From the NCBI GenBank assembly GCA_038503035.1, contig JAVSML010025539.1:1-64000 (forward strand): a DNA stretch of 64,000 bases, read 5' to 3'. Position numbers and translations under genes: made by a program. Positions within the stretch are counted from its first letter, which is position 1; each line of letters opens with the position of its first letter. The stretch comes from Crocodylus rhombifer (Eukaryota; Chordata; Crocodylia; Crocodylidae). This document shows positions 35,470 through 45,910 of the stretch, piece after piece. Under the pieces are notes generated by a model. The model ran no database searches and was not told where the DNA came from. It was given only the letters and a program-made list of their open reading frames with translations.

Positions 35470-36120
35470 ATACATTTACATGTGTGATTAATGAGCATGA
35501 ATATACTCTGGAGCTTATTGCTCTGGAGTACTTTGCTCCCACACATGCCTTTTGAACATGTGCCTGGAAGCAAAAACCTCTGGAGTATATTGCTCCACAG
35601 TTTATTCATGAACAGCATGTGGAGCCCCATTGGACCAACCCAGGCTGGCAGGGGATCTGAGGGGGTCAGCCTACTAGCCCAGGGTTGTTCTGATGGGGCT
35701 CTACATGCTGCTGAGGGACAAGAGTGCTTCAGTGTAGGGTTAGCCAGCAGGCAGCCCCCACGCTGAAGCACCCTCGTGCCCCAGCCAGCTGCCCCACAGC
35801 ACGTGGAGTCCTGTCAGAGCTGACTTCTCTGGGGCTCCTTGTCCTGTGGAACCGTTGGCTAGGGCAAGAGGGTGCTTCCTGCTGATTAGCCCAGTGCTGA
35901 AACCCTGTGCCCCAACCAGCTGGGTCAGCATCTATATGTGTGTTGTTGTGCATGGAAAAACTCAACAGGAGGTTAGGACTTATAAATATGAGTCCTAACC
36001 TGTTATGGAGTTTATTAATTTCATGCGCCTAATAGGGGTGCACATGTAGATGCTGAGATGTTTACTGTGCAATTAATTAATTAGCTGCACAGTATGCATC
36101 TCACATAGCTGCATCCCCTC
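35470..36120 (+). mobile_element. Family X nonautonomous element, copy 2 (about 650 bp, longest)
   Basis: AT-rich lead-in with 'ctggagcttattgctctgg', GC-rich core with 'gggtcagcctactagcccag', 'agccagcaggcagccccc', 'ctgaagcaccctcgtgcccc', a second partial core unit near 35850-35930, and an AT-rich end. The end includes two hairpins, 35964-36004 and 36035-36118. Copies at 2964 and 43025 share the core. No coding function. Confidence 0.65.
36035..36118. repeat. Long hairpin at the right end of family X copy 2
   Basis: Arms ggggtgcacatgtagatgct.. (36035) and ..cacatagctgcatcccc (to 36118) pair imperfectly over about 33 bases around 'attaattaattag'. A smaller hairpin with arms aacagg..ttaggact and agtcctaacctgtt lies at 35964-36004. 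Confidence 0.85.
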
Positions 36121-36944
36121 AAACCTGTATTTTCTACTACATGGCTTAATTACCAAGCTATAGGTTTGGCTGTGATGGAGTATCTTCGATTCCTTTGGGT
36201 GAAGCTGCAGAGCAGAGAATGCAAGTTTCATCGGGCCAAAAAGAAATTAAGAGGGAGTATGACTTTGTAGATTACTGGTTAGGCTATCACAATTTGGGGT
36301 TCCAGTCCCTGCTCCCTGAAGAGTTTATGTATTTTTATCTAGTGACTGTTTGATTGATGTAAAATACAGAAACAGACCAAAGATGATTTAGAACACAGGG
36401 AGGAAAGTTTGCCTGCTCTGTGTTCCTATACATGTTATAACTGAGAGCTGTGATGGAGGAATGGACAATATCCTAGAAAAACATATTGAGCCTTTGCAAC
36501 TCCAGACTGGAGTGTTCTGAATATGGAAGGATTATTTAAAGGATTTGTGCGTCAAATTCTAACAAGTCTCTACTGAAGATGTGAAAACCAGTTTTTGTCG
36601 GATCCATGAGATGACCACGTTTTAGGTGGATTTTTCACTAGGATAGGAAAAGGAATATTCCAGACATTAGAGCAACAGTCATCAAAGCATGGACAGAGCC
36701 CGGCTTTATGGCAGAACAGTTGTTAGAATGTTGTAACCTAGGAAAACAATGCATTATAACCTAAGCTCAATCACTTTGGCTGCAACTTTCCCAAAATTAT
36801 CTGCCCAAGATGCTCTTAAGGGAAAATATCAGCCTGGGCCTTGAGGTTTTGCAAAGTTTTATAAGCAACTGAAAACAAGTTCTTTTAATGGAAGACCAAT
36901 AATGGATTTATTAAAATACCTTAACTATAGGCACTGTTATCACT
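36121..36944. other. Non-coding, with a tRNA-derived SINE candidate
   Basis: Apart from the SINE-like piece at 36255-36345 nothing is recognised. There are no convincing open frames. Confidence 0.4.
36255..36345 (+). mobile_element. tRNA-derived SINE fragment (candidate)
   Basis: 'attactggttaggctatcac' fits a degenerate pol III A box, and 'ggggttccagtccctgctcc' a B box 30-35 bases downstream. A short A/T-rich tail with 'tttatgtatttttatc' follows. This order is typical of old amniote tRNA-SINEs. It is too diverged to be a tRNA gene. Confidence 0.5.
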
Positions 36945-37003
36945 TTGGGAGCTGGACTCTGACCTTCTGAGGTCCCTTCCAACCCTAATGTCTGTGAAAT
37001 TCA
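36945..37003 (+). mobile_element. CR1 3' tail, plus strand
   Basis: 'gctggactctgaccttctga' then 'ggtcccttccaaccctaatg' is the CR1 terminal signature, very short. Confidence 0.75.
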
Positions 37004-37819
37004 GTCCATAACATCATGCCCCCATCAGAGTGGCAGAACTTAGCTGGTCCACCCATGAAGACATGCTGACCCTCATCATAGACACAGTAGCATCCAGGTG
37101 TCCATTCTTTCTGTGGCAGTGGCCCAGTCCACCCCCTAGTATGTTGGGGGGTGGGGGGGAGTTAAGGGAGCTGAAGTGGGAAAGTAGGCATTTAGAACTC
37201 AGGTAACTTTTGACCCATGCTGAAGCCAACTTGTTGCAGCATAGATACTTCCTTAAGGACTATCATGTGGCAATGGTGGTGGTGAAGAAGCCATATTCCA
37301 CAACCATTGCAACTGTAAAGTGCCATCTGATGGAACTTTTCTGAGTAGTGAATGACTTGGATAATCCAGGCTATCTCCACTCAGAAACAGAATCTTCTGC
37401 AGTTTTCTGCAATGAATTTGCTGCTTGTTTAGCAGACAAAAATCACTCATATTCTGCATATATTAGGGAATACCAGTTTTCCTATGGAGTCAGAATCTGG
37501 GATTGAAAAAGTTCAGCCTATTTATTGCATATTGTTTAAAATTTCTGTGATCCAATGACACAGAGGATGTATATGGGGGGTATAGGCAACCAGCTGTGAA
37601 CTGGATGTGTGCCCATCCTGGCTTGTAGAAGTCATCTGAGAGACCAGGGTGACTTCCAGCCAGGGTTGTCAGTGCCGCCCTGAGAGGACAGGGTTCCAGA
37701 TATTCCTAAATCTGTAATTTGTCTGGCCTTTACTCAAGAAATTAGTGCCTGAAGCTGATTCAGCCAACTATCATCTTTTGGGGAAGGTCATTGACTAGGT
37801 GGTCACCTGACAACTCCCT

Positions 37820-38360
37820 GTGTATCTAGATGAAATCAGATTACTGGAGCTTTGTCAGTCAGTCTTTCACCTGGTATTTAGCATGGAGACTATACTCATG
37901 GCCTTGACTGACAACCTTTGCTTGGAGAGTGGCAGGGGATACTGTGCCATATTGATCTGGTTAGGTCTTTTAGCCATCTTTGATACATTTGACCATGAGG
38001 TGTTGACAGAGCATTTACACGACATAATGGGTATTCATGGGACCATTCTTAATTGGTTCACTTTTTTGTAATAGGGAGGTTCTGGAGGATGGTAAAGGGC
38101 AAGAGCTCATCATCCTTTCAGGACCTTACCTGCGGGGTTTCTTAGGAATTCATCTTGCCACACCTCCTGCTCAACATACATAAGAGGCTTCTGGGTGAGA
38201 TTTATGCAAAGATTGGGAGCAATGTGCCGTTGGCATGCTGATGACAACCAGCTCTAGCTCTCTTTCTCTCCTGACCCTAATCCCATTTCACTCCTTTCCC
38301 ATGACTTGGCTGCAATTGGAGACTGGATGCATGCGAAACAATTGAAGCTGAATCCAGACA
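37820..38360 (+). pseudogene. L3-like reverse transcriptase core, mutated
   Basis: The 83-codon frame at 37820 ends at a stop after 'LNWFTFL', where the usual LxxRxQ would follow. Motif A has 'LLAIFDTFDHEVL' in place of LSAAFDTVDHxIL, so the first Asp that normally lies in 'LDLSAAF' is already replaced (GLLAIF). Motif C ADD survives at 38238 in another frame. 'WERSEMG...' frames on the other strand are shadows. Clearly inactive. Confidence 0.78.
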
Positions 38361-38829
38361 AAACATAGCTGATGGTAGTGGGAAGTCCATATGCCTTGTG
38401 GGGGATTATGACTCCTATCACTGATAGGTTAAGCCTCCCCTTGTCACTTGTTTGTAGCACTGGGGTGTTCCTTGATCCTCCACTGCACATGTATCTCCAG
38501 GTAGTGATAGTGACTAGGAGTGCATATTGCCAACTCCATCTGATAATATGGTCAGATACAGATCTGGTAACTGTAATAAATACCCCTGCCTTTTTACTTG
38601 AGAAAAGAGTCAGTGTCAGGAAAAAATGTGAGCTGTGCCTGTAACTGCTGACTGTTGCAGACTCGCAGAGGTTGTCTTTGGCACTGTATAAGCCAAGCTC
38701 CTGGACAGAGCTTGGAAGTTTTGGCTTAGGCTATGCTGGTAGAAGGAGTTCTCTGAACACCATCTCTGGTAACTGTGAGTAAGTCCACAAGAGCAGGAGC
38801 AGGGAGAGCCCTCAAGATAGAGGGCAAGG

Positions 38830-39350
38830 CCTGGGCTGAATTAAATTGCCTGTTAGTAACTGTTGTTTTTTTTTCCATTTAATATAAGTCAGGGCTACTC
38901 TGGAGCTCAGGAGCCTTGCCATGAGGCATGGTATGACTGACTTGAAACGAGGCTGTTGAAAGCATTAGTGTAAGAGTGTATGGTGTTTTTGTTTTTTGGC
39001 TTGATTTTTTTTGTTTTTGTTTTTTGTTTTTTGTTTTTTGCTTTTTGGCTCCCACCCTGTGTGTGTGCAGGGTGGGGTGTGGCAGGGGAGGAGGGGGTGG
39101 AGAGAGGAGCAACTGAGGGGCTGCAATCCCTGTGTAGACTACATAATGAAAGAAAGATATCAGGGAAGAGATAGAGGATTCACAGCCAATAACCCTAATT
39201 TGAGAGAGCTCAGTGATAAGAAGTGTGGAGAAAGGTACCTGATGTCTCCCTTCTGCAAAACCGATGGATGATCTTACCATAGTAAGATCAAGGCATGGCA
39301 GATGGGGTGGGGAGGCCACTAGCATGCTGGAGTGGGAAGCAGGCAAGGTG
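38830..39350. other. Insertion or unrelated spacer inside the L3-like LINE
   Basis: The LINE coding signal stops near 38830 and resumes near 39360. Between them lie a (TTTTTG)n-like tract at 38985-39045, a G-rich run and AT-rich sequence with 'ccatagtaagatcaaggcatgg'. Nothing identifies it as a known element. It may be a decayed repeat, and the open frames over the T/G tract are artefacts. Confidence 0.45.
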
Positions 39351-39880
39351 GGTCACTGAAGAAGTGATAGACCACCCACCAAACCAACGGGTCTGCTACA
39401 ACCATCATCTTCCATGCCTTCATAACCTTGAGGTTAGATTACTGCACCCTGTTCAGCTGCCCTTGAAGACCATCTAAAAGTTGCAGCTGGAACAGAATGT
39501 GGTGTCCCACCTTCTGATAGGGGTGGGCTGCCAGGAACATATAGCCATGGTGCTCTATAATTTACACTGGCTCCCTGCAGCATTCTGGGCTCAATTCAAT
39601 GTACTGGTTTTAAGCCCTAAATGTCCTGGGCCATTATGTACCTAAGGGACTGTCTTGTTCTTTATGCCCCAACAGTGCTCCTAAGGTAAGCTGAGAGTAA
39701 CCTCATACAAATAACATCAGTGTACAAGATCATTCTTGGTAGGAGTCCCTCAGCTCTTCACCCTGAAACCCTCTAGAGCCTGAGTCTGGGCAGCTTCTGG
39801 AAGCACTATAAGATCTTTCTATTTGGGAAGGCATTTAGCATGGGTAATGTTTGTGAGGGAGGTTGTTATAGCTGTTATAA

Positions 39881-41227
39881 TTTATTTTCCTTTCTCTGTT
39901 GGTTGTCATAAGCTGTTTCGTTTAGCTCTTCTCTCTTATCTCTTGTTTGTTTTATAAGTTACTTTGCTCTCTCCTTTTTAGCCACTCCTTTGTTGGGAAA
40001 GGCAACATATCCATCAAGTAAATAAATAATATAGCAAAGTAATGGGGGCCCCTTCTTCCTGTTTCTTGGAGGAAGTAAGAACAGGGTAGCAGGAAGTAGG
40101 CTACCTGAAAATGGCCAAAGAACCCCTGTTATGTTGGCAAAGTAAGTGCAGCTTGCAAGCAGACTAACTGCAACAGGCAGCAGAAGCAAGTACTACAGCT
40201 AAATGAGCTGCAGGACTCAGCCTGCAGGCAGTAAAACAATCAGTTGCTAAATAGGGGGTTAGCATCACCTGGGCCTTACTAACAGCAAATCAAGTTAGAT
40301 GACCAGAAGGGAGTGGAGAAAGGGCCATATAAGCCTGAGCCTGGGGCCCAAGACTTGGGCTTACTCAGATCCTCACAACAGAAGGAAGTTTGTAGAGAGA
40401 TGAGTAACGTGTTTTGTTTGTTTCTTCTTTGGTTTTGTGTTAAGCCATGAGGCTTGAGGTGGCTTAAAGGGGAGGAAGAGGCCATGAAGAGGTGCTCAGG
40501 GGAGTGTGCTGTTACAGGGGTGCCAGTGAAGCACCCGTAGTTTGGGGACTGTGTTTCAAGGACCCAGCACAGTGAGACATGCCCGGGAACCCAGGAGAGA
40601 GTGAGTGGTGGAGACCAAGAGATGCACATCAGCATCTTGAGTTTTGGGACTGGGGTCTAGCATGTGCAGCCTGGGCTGTGACCTGGAGCATTAAGATGGG
40701 GACTTATAAGAAAAGGAGTAAAGGACAAGAGCCAACTGAAATGGATGAGAATGAGGGCCTGGAAGGACAGTTTCTTCAAAATGCAGAGAGAGCCCTGCTC
40801 AAGTTGGAACATGAGGATGAGCCAATGGGCAGCCTAAATATGAGCAAGATAAGGTACCAAAAACTGAACTCTGGTTGTCTGAAAACAATTTCCCAAAATG
40901 TATATAAACTTTGACATCAAGAGAATGAAGACAGATTGGGAGAGCTGGAGTAGGAGAACAGGCATAGGTGGAGCTTATTACACAAATCTTTCAGGACATC
41001 TTTGTGTACATACATTACAATTTAAAAATGCGTGCCTTACTTAAATTTGTGACCTAAATTTGAAACCTGCCCTTTCAAGGTTCACCAAAATAAATACAGT
41101 TCTTCTCCAACACTTAACGTCCCTCAGGAAAAATATATATGAACTTCATAACTGGTTTAATTTTTATATTTCCCCAAAGTATATACAATCAGTTCCATTC
41201 AGTTTTTGGAGATTGATAATATGTCTT
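39881..41227. other. Non-coding, with an LTR-like block at about 40080-40560
   Basis: A TATA-like catataag lies at 40325-40332 in GC-richer sequence, followed by a purine-rich leader and a Glu/Lys-rich short frame (40579-40914). This could be an LTR and leader of a gypsy-like element, but no pol motif, partner LTR or target duplication was found. Confidence 0.3.
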
Positions 41228-41745
41228 GGAATCATAATCATAGAGAATTAGGGTTGGACTAGATGACCTCCTGAGGTCCCTTCCAACTCCCTGCTCAAAG
41301 CAGGACCATTCCCACCTACATCATCCCAGCCAAGACTTTGTCTAGCCAGGTCTTAAAAACCTCCAAAGATAAAGATTCCACAGTCTCTCTAGGTAACCTG
41401 TTCCAGTGCTCTACTCTACCCTCCTCATGAGAGTTTTTCCTAATATCTAATTTAAAATTCCCATGCTGCACTTGTTCCTTGTTATTGCCACCACTAAGAA
41501 CATCCTTACTCAATCCTCTTTGGAACCACACTTCAGATAGTTGAATGCTGCTATTAAGTATTTTCCTGCCCCTATCTTGTCTTCTCTAGACTAAATAATC
41601 CCAGTTCCCTCAGCCTCTCCTCAGAAGACGTGTGCCCCAACCCCCTAACTGTTTTCATTGCCCTCCATTGGACTCTCACTCCAATTTGTCCGCATCCTTG
41701 CTGTAGTGGGAGGCCCAAAACTGAACACAGCACTCTAGAACAACT
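41228..41745 (-). mobile_element. CR1 3' end, minus strand
   Basis: 'ggttggactagatgacctcctgaggtcccttccaac' variant marks the 3' end at the left. Reading inward on the minus strand gives KLDIRKNSHEEGRVEHW and 'NRLPRETVESL', a CR1 ORF2 C-terminal/UTR segment of another subfamily than the 5929 copy. It ends at the right around 'gcccaaaactgaacacagc', i.e. 5'-truncated. Confidence 0.9.
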
Positions 41746-43024
41746 GTTGGAACAACTGATACTTGGATAAATGGAGTGTCTGTTCTTGACTAAATTGCAA
41801 AGACATCATTGGTTTAAGAAATAATCATAGACGTACGACAGAATAAAAATGAGTATACAATCATTATATTCAATATTCTTTGATGTTACAAAAAAAGAAC
41901 ATCCATTACATTTCAAAAATGGATTTTAAAAAAAAATCTGAATGGATAATGCGTTCTCATTGACCTTCTGGTATGTAAATAAGAAACTGATTAGTGAATT
42001 TTATAGTGCCTGAAGTTCACATCTTAAGTAGCATATAAGTGCCCCTTGACAGTCCAAGTTTTCAAAATATATTTGAGCTATCCTATCCTAATAGGTGAAT
42101 CCTGGCACCACAATTTCATCATGGAAGCATTAGCTACATTTATGATAGATATTTCACTACTGTTCCTCTTAATTTCAGTTAGGAATAATAACATTGATAC
42201 AGTATTTGGCATTTAGTTGTTCTTTGCCTGTTTTATATTTCTTTCTGTTGATTTACAGTTAGGGTAAAACTTCACTGATCAGCAGTTTGCTTGACCATAC
42301 ATCCCATAATTTGCAAACACACACTAAAATAATCTCTCCCTGCTTTTGAAGAAAGATTTAGTAGCTCAATGCTGTAATGAGGTTTTGTTACTAAGTCTAA
42401 CATAGAGAATTTCTTACTCTCTGAGGGAATGGTACTATTACTCATTCAGGCCATAATTGTCAATTAAATAAACAAAATATTTTGTATACATAATTTGACT
42501 TTTCATATTTGTGTATATACTTCATAATTTAGAAAATTAAGCTATTCCAAGTGAGTCCTCTAGTTTTTCATGCAAAACAAGCAATAAAATGCTATAACTT
42601 TAGAATATTTAAAGAAATTAATTAAAACAAATAAAGGCAACTTTCCTTCTTCATTTATCCTGTATCCACAGCAGTGGAAGAGATCTAATAATAGGAAGCT
42701 ACTTGATAACATATCATGAGATTGGTATTTTGGACAAGCAGTTTTAATGAGCTGATTTAAAATCTATAATAAAAAATACAACAAGCACATTGTAGTTGTA
42801 ATGCAGCCTTCTGGGTACCAAGAGGTTGTAACTAATTGTTTAATGTTTGTTCAGAAAATTAAGTCAAAGTGTTATGTTATGTCTCAGTATAAACTGAATT
42901 CCTAGATGATCTCTCAAAGCCAACAGTCCTGTAATATATGTATCTGTACTTGGCTTGTTATATACTTACTAACAATTTCTTTTGTATAGGGGGATATTTG
43001 GGGTTGAACACAAAGAGCCAGTTT
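41746..43024. other. AT-rich non-coding stretch
   Basis: Nothing recognised. Confidence 0.5.
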
Positions 43025-43450
43025 TGTAAACTTAACTAGTTTATGCTGGAGTTTATTGCTCCCAGACATCTCTTTTACACATGTGCCTGGGACCACAGCA
43101 TATTGGACCACCCCTGCTGGCAGGAGGCCTGTGGGTCAGCCTGCCAGACCAGGGCTCTCCAACCCAACCCAGCTCAGCATGCTGCAGAGGGGCTGACTGG
43201 GGCATGAGGGTGCTCCAGTGAGGGGGTGGCCAGCAGGCAGATCCCACACTGAAGTACCCTCGTGCCCTAGCCAACCCCATCATCATCTACACGTGTTGCA
43301 TTACACTAAATAACGTTGCCATAGAGCAGTATTTGTGTTTACAAGTACTATCCTGTCGTGGCATTTATTAGTTTACTAGAGCCTAGTGGGGTCGCCTGTG
43401 TAGATGCTGAGACTTTTTACTGTGGAACCATTTAGTCAGTTTCGCAGTAA
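43025..43450 (+). mobile_element. Family X nonautonomous element, copy 3
   Basis: 'tgctggagtttattgctccc', 'tgtgcctgggaccacagcat', 'ggcaggaggcctgtgggtca', 'ggccagcaggcagatcccac' and 'tcgtgccctagccaacccca' follow the same order as in copies 1 and 2. The right end 'tgtgtagatgctgagac' plus 'cgcagtaaacatttg' corresponds to the hairpin end of copy 2. Confidence 0.68.
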
Positions 43451-43639
43451 ACATTTGAAAATCGTACTTGGCCACTTGTCTTCATCTTTAGGTACCTAAT
43501 TATCTTAAAGAATCTGGCTTTCACTAAACAATAGTAAACAGCTTTTAACAGTTCTTCATTCTAAGACTCTTCTTGTCAAGTGATCTGAGTCTCCCTTTTC
43601 CTATTGTAGTATAGAGAAGCATGAAAAGCAGGTCTGGGA

Positions 43640-43725
43640 GGAACCTTGAAGAGGTCATCTAGTCCAACTATCTGCTCATTCCTGTTTAAATCATTCCAGA
43701 CAAATGCTTGTCTAAGCAGGTCCAG
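43640..43725 (-). mobile_element. CR1 3' tail, minus strand
   Basis: 'gaggtcatctagtccaacta' and 'agacaaatgcttgtctaagc' are typical of a CR1 3' UTR. Only about 90 bases remain. An (ATCT)n microsatellite follows. Confidence 0.7.
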
Positions 43726-43750
43726 GATATATCTATCTATCTATCTATGG
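43726..43750. repeat. (ATCT)n simple repeat
   Basis: About six atct units after the CR1 tail. Confidence 0.9.
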
Positions 43751-43988
43751 ACATAGATCTGTCTTTCTATTTTTTTTTTCTGGCTGTTGCTCACTTGTTA
43801 AGTAGTTTGAAAGGTAAGATTATACTTAGTATTCCCTAAAATTCATATCATTTGTTGTAAATGGTTAATTTAAAAAAAAATAGGACTAGTGTTTTCAGCC
43901 ACTGTTGCAGAGTACCCTTCCTGAAAGAAGGTCCTCAAGCAAGGATGAGAGTAAAAACTGTTTTGCTGGCATTTGCCATAGAGATCGA

Positions 43989-45069
43989 GGCTAGGGACAG
44001 AAGTTACATATAAACTGGTTTAGATGTTCAATGCACATAAACCAGTTTCAAAATAGCTGAAACTGGTTTAAGATAAACTTGGTTGAATGTAGTATCACAC
44101 TTAACTGATCTGGGTCAAACTGATTTATGCAATGTCTGTTCCAGACCCCTTCCTGATTTAACTTAAACCAGAGTCCCCCAGCATCCCTGGACTGGGCTGG
44201 GCTGGACTATCTGCTGGAGCACAGCTGGGTTGGCCCCACCCCTTTCCTTTCCAGCCAGAGCATTATCACTGCTCTGGCTGGTTGATGGGCTGCAGCAGCT
44301 GCCAGGCTTCCCCCTGCCCCTCCCCCTTCCCCCCCCCCCTGCTGCTCAAGCAAAGATCCCCCCTCCTGCCCATCTTCCATGGCAGGAACCCCAGCACAGG
44401 GACCCAGCATCTGGCCATGCCCCCACCCCCATGCTAGCTACTGTGGAGGTGTCTGTGCAGGTCTCCAATTTCACTGGAACAAAGTGCAGAAAACTAATGA
44501 CTTGCAAATGCACCCTGCAGATAAGAAGAGCTTGAAACTAGTAAGAGAGATGTTTTCTTTTGTAGGGCTTGATGGGCTGATAAACTTTTGTTTTGACAAG
44601 CAACCTGCTGGCTACAATCTGTCAGTCTTGAAGAGGGGACAGAGAAAGTTGTTAGCAATTACCTGGTTTGCAGACAGTATGAAGAAGCAGGGAGATGAAA
44701 AAGCTCAGTATCATCGATAGATGGAGGGTCTGGCAACATGCTGCTCAAGGGGTTGGAGAGCTAGGAAAAGCCTGGGACAGTGCAAGTAAGCTCCAAACAG
44801 TTGGGGTTTACACTGCTCCCTAATCAGAGTATCTTGCCTGGGCCTGACCAGGCCCCTCCCCTCAGCTCACCACTGTGGAAGGGAAGGGGGAGGGTTGCTC
44901 TAGGACCCCACACCTTCTAGCCTGAGCCACTGCAGGCATGTGCCTGCATTTCTGTAATGAAAAGGGAATGTTTATCCGCCTCCAAATTGGTTTGGGCCTT
45001 GCAGGTTAGACTAACCTGAAAAGATTGAATCAATTCAGGATCAGGCTTTTCGAATGTCTGTCCCTAGCC
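43989..45069 (-). mobile_element. Family Y nonautonomous DNA element, copy 3 (1081 bp, best ends)
   Basis: It begins ggctagggacagaagtt and ends gaatgtctgtccctagcc, giving a perfect 12-bp inverted terminus (ggctagggacag). Compared with the copies at 1798, 23620 and 58329 it lies in the reverse orientation. Subterminal aaactggttt/aaaccagttt motifs occur at about 44012, 44039 and 44060. The GC-rich centre (44200-44420 and 44720-44940) is non-coding. No clear target duplication in the flanks (gatcga / agaatg). Confidence 0.82.
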
Positions 45070-45429
45070 AGAATGTCCATACTGAACACTGACATAGATG
45101 GTTCCAGAATGAAAATTCATAGGTAAAACGCAAAGGCAATGCACTAAAGAGTTAACCTGAGCTAGCTGTATGCATCTTCTTTCTCATGTCTCCATTCCAA
45201 CCTTTCTATATGCACTGCCCCCAATATTCTGCACAGGCCCCTCCTTCTGGTATTGGCATTGCCACATCTTGGGATGCACTGTGGTGTTGCAGGGCATCTC
45301 AGGAGATGATCCATGGTTTCCTGAAAAACCCATTGGTTGGTTGCAGAGGCCCCATGATTTCATGAGAAAGTTGCATCTGCCAAGACCCACTATCAATCTG
45401 TTCAAGCTCCACCATGTTTTATAGATTGC
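45070..45429. other. Non-coding spacer
   Basis: Nothing recognised. The 84-codon open frame has no family resemblance. Confidence 0.45.
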
Positions 45430-45910
45430 ATAGACATGAGGGCTGGAAGGGACCTCGGAAGATCATTGAGTCTAGCCCCCTGCCCCAGGGGAAGGAAGTA
45501 AGCTAGGGTCAAAGGATCCCAGCAAGAGAGACATCCAAATCTTTCTTAAGAGTCCAGAAAAAGGGGCTTGGACAGTAAAGAAGTTTTTCCTTACGTCCAG
45601 CCTGAAAGGGTCTTAGAAGAGTTTGTGACCATTTGACCTTGTCATCCCTTGGGATGCTCTGGTGAACAGGCATTCCCCCAGATCCTGATGTACACCCCTT
45701 ATATACTTATAGGTAGCCACTAGGTCTCCTCTGAGCCTGGGCTCTTCCAGGCTGAAGAGTCCCATGGCTCTCAGCTTCTTATCATAAAGCCTGTTCTCCT
45801 GCCCTCTGATCATGTGTGGCTCTCCTCTGGACTCTCTCAAGATTTTCCACATCCTTTTTAAATTGTGAAGCCCAGAATTGGATGCAGTACTCTGAATATG
45901 CCTGCACAGT
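45430..45910 (-). mobile_element. CR1 3' end, minus strand, different subfamily
   Basis: The 3' end at left ('gggctggaagggacctcgga', 'gtctagccccctgcccc') leads on the minus strand into 'TRSNGHKLF', 'LRGDLVATYKYI', 'RGQENRLYDKKLRAMGLFSLEEPRLR' and 'ACRIFRVLHPILGFTI'-like coding remains. Homology with CR1 ends near 45905. Confidence 0.9.

Larger units (their letters stand above)
37015..39880 (+). mobile_element. L3-like LINE (CR1-group), old, internally interrupted
   Basis: Conceptual reading in several frames gives, in order: the endonuclease-RT linker ('VVNDLDNPGYL', about 37345), an 'SANYHLL' remnant of the ANYRPVS motif (37765), 'METILMALTDNL' (RT motif, 37880), 'IFDTFDHEVL' (motif A, usually FDTVDH, 37985), 'ADDNQL' (motif C, 38240), 'LNPDKT' (38350), then the C-terminal part with 'DYCTLFS' (39435), 'LYNLHWLPAAFW' (39555) and 'GPLCT' (39630). 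The vocabulary (TETALVALTDDL, AAFDTVDH, LNPDKT) fits L3/L2-like LINEs rather than the CR1 copies nearby. About 500 bases at 38830-39350 are foreign or unrelated. Confidence 0.8.

Noticed and set aside
38879..39346. 155-codon minus frame and matching plus frames over the T/G tract
   Set aside because: The frames are made by a (TTTTTG)n-like simple repeat and a G-rich run.
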